Positions 1 to 5,977 of a stretch of 12,587 nt of DNA are shown piece by piece. Source of the stretch: an uncultured Bacilli bacterium (GTDB lineage Bacteria > Bacillota_I > Bacilli_A > RF39 > UBA660). The DNA is taken from NCBI GenBank assembly GCA_944345045.1, contig CALVMI010000092.1, positions 1 to 12,587 of the forward strand, in the 5' to 3' direction. The translations under genes and the position numbers were made by a program. How positions within the stretch are numbered: the first letter of the stretch is position 1; every line of letters starts with the position of its first letter. The notes under the pieces are model-generated. The model had not been told where the DNA came from and searched no databases. It saw nothing but the letters and a program-made list of their open reading frames with translations.

Positions 1-1074
1 ACAGAAATATTAGCTTTGCAACATTATGAATCAATTAGAAATGTTGTGAAAAATACGGATATTCACATTGATTATTTAATTGGCAGCATGAGTAAAAAAG
101 AAAAGGAAAAAATTGCTGAAAAAGTAAAAGATGGCGAGATTGATATTTTGGTTGGAACGCACGCGATTTTAAATGAAAGATTATATTTTCAAAATCTTGG
201 TTTAATTATTACTGATGAACAACATCGCTTTGGCGTAAATCAAAGAGATATCTTAACTCAAAAAGGGATCAAGCCAGATATGATGTTTATGAGTGCCACT
301 CCAATACCTAGAACGTATGCGCTAACCATTTATGGAGATATGGATACATCTTTAATTAAAGAAAAACCTGCGGGAAGAAAAGAAATAACAACTAAAGTAG
401 TTAAAGAAAAAGATTTAAAAGAAGTATTGTTTAAAGTATTAGAAGCCGTAAAAAATAATGAACAGGTTTATGTAGTAGCGCCTATGATTGAAGAAAATAC
501 AGAAAACGATTTAAAAGATGTATATTTATTAAAAGAAAAATTTGATTTGGCTTTTCATAGTAAAATTCCTATTGGCATTTTGCATGGAAAATTAAAAAAA
601 GCCGAAAAAGAAGAAGTAATGAACGACTTTAAAATCGGTCGAACTAAAATTTTAATTTCAACTACAGTGGTTGAAGTAGGTGTAGACGTTAAAAATGCTA
701 CAATAATGATTATTTTTAATGCTGAACGTTTTGGTCTTGCTACTTTACATCAACTTAGAGGAAGAGTTGGCAGAAACGATAAACAAAGCTATTGCTATTT
801 AATTTGCAACGAAGAAAAAGAACGATTAAAAGTTTTAGAAGAAAGTAATGATGGCTTTTATATCAGTGAAAAAGATTTTGAATTCCGTGGTGAAGGCGAT
901 TTGTTTGGTGTCAAACAAAGTGGTGATATGACTTTTAAAATAGCCAATTTAAAGAGGGATTACAACATTTTAATTCATGCGAAAGAAGATGTTATAAATT
1001 ATATTCAAAGTGAAGACTATCGAAGCGAAAAAAAGTATCAAGAAATTGTCGACAAAATGAATTTTACCAATTGA
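1..1074 (+). CDS. recG: ATP-dependent DNA helicase RecG, C-terminal part (5' truncated by window edge)
   Basis: RecG is a superfamily 2 helicase that remodels stalled replication forks and Holliday junctions. The window opens inside the gene: frame 1 is open from base 1 and reads TEILALQHYE, the helicase motif Ia region of RecG, so the TTG at 16 is an internal codon and not a start. Downstream come the DEQH box in DEQHRFGV (visible residues about 72-79), motif III MSATPIPRT (about 97-105), motif V in TTVVEVGVDV and motif VI in HQLRGRVGRND, followed by the RecG-type C-terminal segment with EFRGEGDLFGVKQSG. About 357 residues of a usual 650-700 are present; the N-terminal wedge domain and motif I lie upstream. 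The TGA stop (1072-1074) sits inside the -35 box of the next promoter. Transcription terminator proper to recG is not visible; the hairpin at 1180 may serve it. Identification is very secure. Confidence 0.97.
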   Translation, partial: TEILALQHYESIRNVVKNTDIHIDYLIGSMSKKEKEKIAEKVKDGEIDILVGTHAILNERLYFQNLGLIITDEQHRFGVNQRDILTQKGIKPDMMFMSATPIPRTYALTIYGDMDTSLIKEKPAGRKEITTKVVKEKDLKEVLFKVLEAVKNNEQVYVVAPMIEENTENDLKDVYLLKEKFDLAFHSKIPIGILHGKLKKAEKEEVMNDFKIGRTKILISTTVVEVGVDVKNATIMIIFNAERFGLATLHQLRGRVGRNDKQSYCYLICNEEKERLKVLEESNDGFYISEKDFEFRGEGDLFGVKQSGDMTFKIANLKRDYNILIHAKEDVINYIQSEDYRSEKKYQEIVDKMNFTN

Positions 1075-1099
1075 CAAAATTTCAAAAACATACTATGCT
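1071..1099 (+). promoter_or_regulatory. Sigma-A-type promoter for the structured RNA
   Basis: TTGACA at 1071-1076 and TATGCT at 1094-1099 are separated by 17 bases, near the housekeeping consensus. The -35 box contains the recG stop codon. Transcription would start near 1106, exactly where the first stem-loop of the following RNA begins. Confidence 0.7.
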
Positions 1100-1105
1100 T
1101 TATAT

Positions 1106-1204
1106 AGCATGGCTATAAACGCTATGCCGGTACGTATTCACGATCACTTCTGAGTGCGTACCTAACAAACCCCCTGAAAGGAGCCTTTATGGCTCCATTT
1201 TTTT
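1106..1204 (+). ncRNA. Unassigned structured small RNA (three stem-loops, about 100 nt)
   Basis: The predicted transcript has its own promoter and ends at a terminator. Stem 1 pairs GCATGGC (1107-1113) with GCTATGC (1121-1127), with one G-U pair and a 7-nt loop. Stem 2 pairs 1129-1140 with 1151-1162: 12 consecutive pairs, two of them G-U, which fit RNA better than a DNA-binding palindrome, closed by a 10-nt loop. A single-stranded linker with AACAAACCCCCTGAAA (1164-1179) follows, then the terminator stem. I do not recognise a known family: it lacks SRP, 6S, tmRNA, T-box or familiar riboswitch signatures. A 14-codon reading frame (MAINAMPVRIHDHF, ATG 1109, TGA 1151-1153) lies across stems 1 and 2, but would be nearly leaderless with no Shine-Dalgarno. 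The next gene has its own promoter, so a stand-alone RNA is favoured over a leader. Confidence 0.6.
1180..1204 (+). terminator. Intrinsic terminator of the structured RNA
   Basis: GGAGCC (1180-1185) pairs with GGCTCC (1191-1196) around a TTTAT loop, followed by A and seven T (1198-1204). A flanking AAA can extend the stem with a bulge. It would also stop any recG read-through. Confidence 0.88.
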
Positions 1205-1255
1205 ATACGAAAATCTTTATAAATAAAGAAGGTAAACATAAATACAGACAATAAA

Positions 1256-1284
1256 TTGACGTAAATTCTGATCTTTGTTAGAAT
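1256..1284 (+). promoter_or_regulatory. Promoter of the InlB-repeat/CHAP/HIT operon
   Basis: TTGACG (1256-1261), a 17-base spacer and TAGAAT (1279-1284) with a TGT (1276-1278) extended -10 element. It lies about 25 bases before the start codon. The stretch 1205-1255 between the previous terminator and this promoter holds nothing I can assign beyond a weak A/T inverted repeat. Confidence 0.65.
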
Positions 1285-1309
1285 ATCTTATAGTAGGAGT
1301 TGAGTGGAT

Positions 1310-2581
1310 ATGTCTAAGTTTTGGAAACAAAAAAGAAATCGAGTAATCGTTATTATAGCTATATTTTTACTAATCATTTTTGGTATTGTGGCTTTTCTTT
1401 ATTTTAATAAAGAAACAAGAAACAATGTGACTAAAGAATATTCCGTTTATATGGAAAATAACGGTTTAATAAAAATATCTTATCAAGAATCGTATGATGA
1501 ATGTACGAAAAATAACGAGACATATCGTTGTAGTGACATAACCATAAGCGATATTCAAATTACTTTGTTAAATGATGAGGCAAAAACCCTTTATTCGAAC
1601 ATAAATATAGAAGGAAAAAGCTTAGAAGAAATCCTAGATGATTTTTTGAGTTCAAACGATACATGGCAAATAATTACTAATAATGAAAGTTTAAAAGAGA
1701 AAATAGATTCAGAGTATTCTAATGTTTCGGTCAAAATTAAAAATGAAATGAATGAAGAAGAAATTGTCAAAGAACTAAGTGAAATAACATATTATACAAT
1801 CACGTTTGATACTGATGGCGCACCACCAATAGATAGCGTTGTAGTAGAAGAAGGAAAACTACTATCAATGCCGGAAACTATTACTAAAGAAGGCTATATA
1901 TTTGTGGAATGGCAAGTAGATGGTACAGCTTACAATTTCGAAAATCCAGTAACCAAAGATATGACAGTAAAAGCAATATGGAAAAAAGAAGAGACTACAA
2001 GTACTCCTTCCTCTGGTTCTAACAATCAAGTATCTAATGGAAAAATTAATTTAAACAATAATATAAGTATTACCGAATACCATATCTCTAGTGGTAATGC
2101 AGATTGTTTTTATTATATGTTCGTAACAAATTTACAAGAGGTTTTTAAAACAGCTGATATAACAAAAAAAGCAAATGGACCTAGTGAAGTGGATTTTTGG
2201 CATACAAAAGATCGTCAAGATACCGAAGTAAGTACCGAAGAAATCATTGAATATGTAAATTCTGGCACTTTAAAAATAGATAGCTCTAATGAAAATAATT
2301 TTAAAAACACTTTAGATAAATATAAAAATGGAAAATACTCAGGAATTTCAAATGTTTCCTACACAGTAGAAGATCATCGTTTTACCTTTTCGTATGATTA
2401 CATTTCTTTCAATGGACTAAACGTTTCTTCGTATGGAGAACAAGCAAATAAAGAAATTCAAAATATTTTAGTAAATGCAACAAAATTCAAAGGCCCATGT
2501 GGTGGCTTTGATACTTATCAAAACAAGATCTTAAATGAAGAACTATGTAGTCAATACAATTTAGACTGTGGTCGGTGGTAA
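1310..2581 (+). CDS. Membrane-anchored extracytoplasmic protein with one InlB B-repeat domain
   Basis: Likely a cell-surface protein of unknown partner. A basic N-terminus (KQKRNR) precedes one hydrophobic helix (about residues 11-33), giving an uncleaved signal anchor with the bulk outside. Residues 34-159 are unassigned; residues about 160-224 match the InlB B-repeat/Listeria-Bacteroides repeat (ITFDTDG...EGYIFVEW...TVKAIW), a beta-grasp-like surface module. A Ser/Thr-rich linker (about 229-243) leads to an unrecognised C-terminal domain (about 244-423). All six cysteines (65, 74, 266, 397, 413, 420) are in the predicted exterior, so disulfides are possible. The start is ATG 1310, ten bases after AGGAG (1295-1299); an in-frame GTG at 1304 is too close to that site. 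It is first in an operon: the next ATG is 2 bases after its TAA. Pairing with a CHAP hydrolase suggests envelope work, but the function is unknown. Confidence 0.85.
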   Translation: MSKFWKQKRNRVIVIIAIFLLIIFGIVAFLYFNKETRNNVTKEYSVYMENNGLIKISYQESYDECTKNNETYRCSDITISDIQITLLNDEAKTLYSNINIEGKSLEEILDDFLSSNDTWQIITNNESLKEKIDSEYSNVSVKIKNEMNEEEIVKELSEITYYTITFDTDGAPPIDSVVVEEGKLLSMPETITKEGYIFVEWQVDGTAYNFENPVTKDMTVKAIWKKEETTSTPSSGSNNQVSNGKINLNNNISITEYHISSGNADCFYYMFVTNLQEVFKTADITKKANGPSEVDFWHTKDRQDTEVSTEEIIEYVNSGTLKIDSSNENNFKNTLDKYKNGKYSGISNVSYTVEDHRFTFSYDYISFNGLNVSSYGEQANKEIQNILVNATKFKGPCGGFDTYQNKILNEELCSQYNLDCGRW

Positions 2582-2583
2582 GA

Positions 2584-3522
2584 ATGAAACGAACTTTTAC
2601 ATGCTTGTTGATCAGTTTTATCCTTTTATTTTTCTTGGCAATGCATCCTGTTTATGCTGCAACGAATCCTTACCAAAAGTATCAAGATTTATATGGTATT
2701 ACTACAGTACGATGTACTTGGTATGCTTGGGAACAAGCCTATGAAAACGCTGGGGTTGCTCTTCCTGGATGGGGCAATGCTCAGACTTGGTATAACGAGG
2801 CAATAAATGATGGCTATAAAGTAGGACAAACGGCCAGAGCGAATTCAATTGCCGTCTGGTCCTCTTCGGATGGCTATGGACATGTGGGATATGTGACCTC
2901 TGTAAATGGCGAGGAAATGAAAGTAAATGAAGGAGGCATTGTTACAACCGAAAACGAAGGAATAGTAAATGGATCAACGCATTATACAACGGCAGCAAAT
3001 CTAATAGGATTTATCTATTTAGATGAAGTTCCAAAAAAGGAAAATCAGAATAATTCTGATCAAAATTCTACGGTTAATGAACCAGCAAAATCAAATAACG
3101 CCAATCTTCAAAATATTATGATCGATATCGCTAATTTTACATTTGATCCAAATATTACTATTTACGAATTAGAAGTGCCTTATGAAACACAAATAATTAC
3201 CATAGCTGCCACTAAAGAAGATGAAACATCTTTAGTTTTTGGAACTGGACAAAAAGCCTTAAAAGTGGGAAAAAATACATACACGCTTACAGTAATAGCT
3301 GAAGATGAGACAACCAAAGAATATCAAATTAACATCACAAGAAAAGAACGAGAAATTAATGAAGAGGAAATTAGAACAGAAGAAACCGAAGAAGAAAAAA
3401 ATCATTCAGTAAATTCTTTTTATATCTTTGGCATTATTCTCATCCTCTTACTACTAATAGTTATTCTCGTACTATTCATAAGAAAAAAACAGCTTGTTTT
3501 AAAAAAGAAAGAAGGTGACTAA
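2584..3522 (+). CDS. Secreted, membrane-anchored CHAP-domain hydrolase with cadherin-like beta-sandwich
   Basis: Probable peptidoglycan amidase or endopeptidase held at the outer face of the membrane. Order of parts: signal peptide (about residues 1-25, ending VYA before ATNPY); CHAP domain (about 34-145) with probable catalytic Cys44 in RCTWYAW, His100 in GHVGYV and Glu116 in VNEGG; an N/S-rich linker (about 150-172); a cadherin-like beta-sandwich domain (about 173-255, with the typical FDPN..IYELEVPYE and VGKNTYTLTVIAED..KEYQI patterns); a Glu-rich stretch (257-272); one transmembrane helix (about 278-299) and a Lys-rich cytoplasmic tail. ATG 2584 is chosen because it begins the signal peptide cleanly; GTG 2575 in the same frame would overlap the upstream stop. 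The ribosome site is weak, so translational coupling to the gene before is likely. The domain calls are from motif recognition; substrate is inferred. Confidence 0.88.
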   Translation: MKRTFTCLLISFILLFFLAMHPVYAATNPYQKYQDLYGITTVRCTWYAWEQAYENAGVALPGWGNAQTWYNEAINDGYKVGQTARANSIAVWSSSDGYGHVGYVTSVNGEEMKVNEGGIVTTENEGIVNGSTHYTTAANLIGFIYLDEVPKKENQNNSDQNSTVNEPAKSNNANLQNIMIDIANFTFDPNITIYELEVPYETQIITIAATKEDETSLVFGTGQKALKVGKNTYTLTVIAEDETTKEYQINITRKEREINEEEIRTEETEEEKNHSVNSFYIFGIILILLLLIVILVLFIRKKQLVLKKKEGD

Positions 3523-3523
3523 C

Positions 3524-3883
3524 ATGAGTTGTATATTTTGTGAAATTGTTAAAGGAACAAGTCCTTCAAGAAAAGTATATGAAGATGATTTAATCTTAGG
3601 AATCATGGATATTGATCCTTACTGTGATGGTCATATTCTGTTAATTCCTAAAAAACATTATACAGATATGATGGAATTAGATGAAAGTTTATTAACACAT
3701 ATGAACAAAGTAGCCAAAGAACTTACACCTAAGATTATGAACAAATTAGGTAAAGTAAGCATGACAGTTAGTTATAACTATGGCGAAAAGCAAAAAGTAA
3801 AACACTTTCACTTACATTTGCTTCCTAACATCGATGATAATCCTACAAAAAGTGTTGAAGAAATTTATAATCTTTTAAATTAG
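3524..3883 (+). CDS. HIT-family nucleotide-binding protein
   Basis: Small cytoplasmic histidine-triad protein; relatives hydrolyse nucleoside phosphoramidates or dinucleoside polyphosphates. The triad HFHLHLLP supplies His94, His96 and His98, with His98 expected to be the nucleophile by family numbering (HxHxHxx). CIFC at residues 3-6 resembles the N-terminal CxxC found in Hint-type members, and DPYCDGHILLIPKKH (31-45) is the usual substrate-pocket strand. At 119 residues it is a little shorter than the usual 130-140, and the segment before the triad reads GEKQKVKH instead of the common GQxVxH. ATG 3524 is used because AAGGTG (3512-3517) lies just upstream, inside the end of the CHAP gene; GTG 3515 overlaps that site. 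It is last in the operon, before a terminator. Precise substrate is unknown; its link to the two surface proteins may be only transcriptional. Confidence 0.92.
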   Translation: MSCIFCEIVKGTSPSRKVYEDDLILGIMDIDPYCDGHILLIPKKHYTDMMELDESLLTHMNKVAKELTPKIMNKLGKVSMTVSYNYGEKQKVKHFHLHLLPNIDDNPTKSVEEIYNLLN

Positions 3884-3905
3884 ATACCTTTTAGGTATTT
3901 TTTTT
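3884..3905 (+). terminator. Intrinsic terminator after the HIT gene
   Basis: ATACCT (3884-3889) pairs with AGGTAT (3893-3898) around a three-T loop, followed by a run of T to 3905. The stem starts directly after the stop codon. Confidence 0.75.
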
Positions 3906-3939
3906 ATGCAAAAAAATAAAATACAATAGGTGAAGAAAA

Positions 3940-4866
3940 GTGAATTGTATTGATAAAAAAGTAAATAATTTATTAAAGGAAATAAATCTTTTTTCAAAAG
4001 AAGAAATTGAAAGTCATATTTGGGAAAAGTTTAAGGTTCTTTCATTGGACCTTCAAGAAAGAATAAATGTCTTCTTGGCTCAATTTTCTTTTTGGGGAAC
4101 ATACGATAGTGAAAAAGAAAATACAATTACGAAAGTTGCACATTTTTTAAAAACAAATGTTGGAAAACTTGAAGAGTTTTATGATTCTCTAGAAGATTAT
4201 CGTTCTAAAAAAATTTTTTATGCGGTTATCAACAACTGGTACAATTATGATTTTGTTTCATTAGAAGAAGTTATGGAAAAAACATTTACGCACTATTTTG
4301 ACTTAGATATTCTTCCGAATTGTCAAAAAGAAATATTTGTTGATGTAGGGGCTTATACAGGTGATACCATTAAAGATTTTATCGATACATATGGCCCAAA
4401 TAGTTATCAAAAAATTTATGCTTTTGAAATGACAGAAGAAAATATGAATACCTTAAAAGAAAATGTTAAGGATATTTCAAGAATTATTTATAAACAAAAA
4501 GGTGTACTAGATAAAAATGGCAAAGGAACAATCGCGCCTAATGAAGTAAGCTCCTCATCAAACAGATTAATGCCAGGTTTAGAGGAAGACTTAGAAATCA
4601 CAACTCTAGATGAAGAAATAAAAGAAAAAGTTACATTAATAAAAATGGATATAGAGGGATCTGAGGCCAAAGCAATTATAGGATCAACTAAGCATATTGA
4701 AGAAGAAACTCCCAATTTAATATTATCTATTTATCATGGGTTTGACGACTTTTTAAAAATCTGGGATAGCATACGTAAAATAAACACCAAATATAAATAT
4801 TATCTTCGTTATTATGGAGGTCCAATTTTTCCAACAGAAATCGTTCTATATGCTATAAATGAATAA
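3940..4866 (+). CDS. FkbM-family SAM-dependent methyltransferase
   Basis: Class I methyltransferase of the FkbM type; family members usually O-methylate sugars, glycans or secondary metabolites, but the acceptor here is unknown. The catalytic half (about residues 130-305) carries motif I VDVGAYTGD (134-142), the acidic end of strand 2 in YAFEMTEEN (160-168), and the FkbM signature KMDIEGSE (235-242). The N-terminal 125 residues are helical and unassigned, with no signal or membrane segment, so it is cytoplasmic. The start is GTG 3940, six bases after a good AGGTGA (3928-3933); no ATG is better placed. It stands alone: a terminator precedes it and the CIRCE-controlled hsp20 promoter follows. 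No glycosyltransferases or other sugar genes flank it, so context does not reveal the acceptor. I see no convincing promoter between 3906 and 3939. Confidence 0.88.
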   Translation: MNCIDKKVNNLLKEINLFSKEEIESHIWEKFKVLSLDLQERINVFLAQFSFWGTYDSEKENTITKVAHFLKTNVGKLEEFYDSLEDYRSKKIFYAVINNWYNYDFVSLEEVMEKTFTHYFDLDILPNCQKEIFVDVGAYTGDTIKDFIDTYGPNSYQKIYAFEMTEENMNTLKENVKDISRIIYKQKGVLDKNGKGTIAPNEVSSSSNRLMPGLEEDLEITTLDEEIKEKVTLIKMDIEGSEAKAIIGSTKHIEEETPNLILSIYHGFDDFLKIWDSIRKINTKYKYYLRYYGGPIFPTEIVLYAINE

Positions 4867-4914
4867 TTTTTGGAAATAAGTTCAAAATAAAAAAGTCTAA
4901 AAAATATAAAAAAA

Positions 4915-4941
4915 TTAGCACTTAGGCTTGACAAGTGCTAA
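4915..4941 (+). promoter_or_regulatory. CIRCE operator (HrcA binding site)
   Basis: Inverted repeat TTAGCACTT-N9-AAGTGCTAA. The classical CIRCE element is TTAGCACTC-N9-GAGTGCTAA, so it matches 8 of 9 bases per arm and the outermost-to-spacer base changed in both arms, keeping perfect symmetry. It overlaps the -35 box of the hsp20 promoter, the expected position for repression by HrcA and heat-shock induction. hrcA itself is not in this window. Confidence 0.9.
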
Positions 4942-4955
4942 AAAAAGAGTATAAT
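4928..4955 (+). promoter_or_regulatory. hsp20 promoter
   Basis: TTGACA (4928-4933), a 16-base spacer and TATAAT (4950-4955). The -35 box lies across the spacer and right arm of the CIRCE element, so bound HrcA would block RNA polymerase. Confidence 0.88.
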
Positions 4956-4980
4956 GATAATTGTGAAAGGAATGATGAAG

Positions 4981-5370
4981 ATGAAATTAGTACCTAGAGA
5001 TTATTATTTAGACGATTTGTTTAATCACTTTTTTGAAGGAGATGAAAATAAAATGAGATGTGATATCTACGAAAAAGATCAAAAATATCATATTGAAATG
5101 GATATTCCAGGATTCAAGAAAGATGAAATAAAAATAGAATGCAATCAAGGAAACTTGACAATTACAGCTGAAAAAAGCGAAAAAGACGAAGAAAAAGAAA
5201 ATAAAAAATATATTCGTCGTGAAAGAGTATATGGCAAATATCAAAGAAGCTTTTACTTAGGCGATATTGATGAAGAAAATATTGAAGCTTCATTTGAACA
5301 TGGTACTCTTACTGTAGTAATACCTAAAAAAGAAGAAAAAGATACTAGAAAATATATTGAAGTAAAGTAG
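4981..5370 (+). CDS. Hsp20/alpha-crystallin small heat shock protein
   Basis: ATP-independent holdase chaperone that forms oligomers and keeps unfolding proteins soluble. A short N-terminal arm (MKLVPRDYYLDDLFNHFF) is followed by the alpha-crystallin domain (about residues 26-117), with DIYEKDQKYHIEMDIPGF, GNLTITAEK (57-65), the RRERVYGKYQRSF strand and the hallmark GTLTVVIPK (108-116). The C-terminus ends in IEV (126-128), the I-x-I/V motif that docks neighbouring subunits. The length of 129 residues is on the short side of normal. ATG 4981 is chosen because AAAGGA (4966-4971) lies nine bases upstream; the ATGs at 4972 and 4975 are too close to it and the ATG at 4954 falls inside the -10 box. 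It is monocistronic, between the CIRCE promoter and a terminator, so it is probably heat-induced through HrcA. Confidence 0.95.
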   Translation: MKLVPRDYYLDDLFNHFFEGDENKMRCDIYEKDQKYHIEMDIPGFKKDEIKIECNQGNLTITAEKSEKDEEKENKKYIRRERVYGKYQRSFYLGDIDEENIEASFEHGTLTVVIPKKEEKDTRKYIEVK

Positions 5371-5397
5371 AAAGAGTGAATCTTTCTTCTTTTTTTT
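5369..5397 (+). terminator. Intrinsic terminator after hsp20
   Basis: AGAAAGA (5369-5375) pairs with TCTTTCT (5381-5387) around GTGAA, then TCTTTTTTTT. The 5' arm starts within the hsp20 TAG stop codon. Confidence 0.82.
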
Positions 5398-5406
5398 GTG
5401 AACTCA

Positions 5407-5415
5407 TGCTATAAT
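5407..5415 (+). promoter_or_regulatory. Extended -10 promoter for the unknown gene and hisS
   Basis: TGCTATAAT is an extended -10 element with a perfect TATAAT (5410-5415). No clear -35 box exists because the expected place is the T-run of the preceding terminator. Only about 22 bases separate it from the start codon, leaving no room for a T-box leader. Confidence 0.6.
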
Positions 5416-5437
5416 AAGACATATTGGGGGAAGGAAT

Positions 5438-5974
5438 ATGTATATATCAAAAAGTCGAATTTATTTACAGCCAGCAGAAGATATCACGGATAATAGTATT
5501 AAAAATTACAGTAAAAGAATAGAACTAGAAACTAAAGTAGATGGAAAGTCTTTGTTTGTAAACGAAGATATATCTGTAATTTTTCGTGACAAAGAAAAAG
5601 AAGTAAAAAATATTTATAGTCAAAATGAAACGCGTTTTTCATTTGATTATGATTATCAAAAGTTATTTAAATTACTTCAAATAAAAAAAGTACTTTACTG
5701 GCAAAAACTAGAAAACATGCGTAACTTATATTTGGCTTACCGTATATATGCTCCTGAAAAACATTTTACAGAAGTACAAATAAATGAAAACGACTACTTA
5801 GAAGATTATCTGCAAAATGAAAATTATACATTAGTAAATATAGAAAAAAGATATACAGGTTATCTATGTGTATTTATGAACAAGGCATACGTAGTAGTGC
5901 CCATGAATAATTCATTTGGAGCTACATTAACTAAAAATGATCTAAAATTAATTAAAGAATTAGAAAGGAAATAA
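5438..5974 (+). CDS. Conserved-looking hypothetical cytoplasmic protein upstream of hisS
   Basis: I do not recognise this 178-residue protein. It has no signal peptide, membrane helix or cysteine-rich motif. The composition is rich in Y, K, E and N; the N-terminal half alternates beta-like segments (SRIYLQPAEDI, KSLFVNEDISVIFRD), the middle contains a helical stretch (YQKLFKLLQIKKVLYWQKLENM), and the C-terminal half ends in strands (YTGYLCVFMNKAYVVVPM) and a Lys-rich helix. The only start is ATG 5438, preceded by an unusually G-rich site GGGGGAAGGA (5426-5435). It ends three bases before the hisS ATG, and the hisS ribosome site AAAGGA is inside its last codons, so the two are co-transcribed and probably coupled. 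A role near translation or histidine supply would be a guess from context only. Continuous frame, codon use like its neighbours and good flanking signals make it a real gene. Confidence 0.8.
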   Translation: MYISKSRIYLQPAEDITDNSIKNYSKRIELETKVDGKSLFVNEDISVIFRDKEKEVKNIYSQNETRFSFDYDYQKLFKLLQIKKVLYWQKLENMRNLYLAYRIYAPEKHFTEVQINENDYLEDYLQNENYTLVNIEKRYTGYLCVFMNKAYVVVPMNNSFGATLTKNDLKLIKELERK

Positions 5975-5977
5975 AAG

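Noticed and set aside
1106..1204. Riboswitch controlling the InlB-repeat operon
   Set aside because: The RNA ends at a strong terminator but the operon has its own complete promoter at 1256-1284, and no known aptamer pattern is seen; kept as a stand-alone RNA.
1214..1229. A/T inverted repeat TCTTTAT-AA-ATAAAGA between the small RNA and the next promoter
   Set aside because: A seven-base A/T palindrome is easily found by chance in this composition; no T-run follows and no known operator matches.
3922..3927. TACAAT as a possible -10 box for the FkbM gene
   Set aside because: Transcription would start at about 3934, after the Shine-Dalgarno sequence, and no -35 box is present.
4488..4715. Minus-strand open frame inside the FkbM gene
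   Set aside because: It is antisense to conserved methyltransferase motifs, with no ribosome site or promoter; Ser/Ile-rich shadow translation.
5008..5244. Minus-strand open frame inside hsp20
   Set aside because: Phe/Ile-rich shadow of the alpha-crystallin coding strand with no expression signals.
5398..5437. T-box leader before the hisS operon
   Set aside because: Only about 40 bases lie between the hsp20 terminator and the start codon, too few for a T-box, and no T-box consensus is seen.
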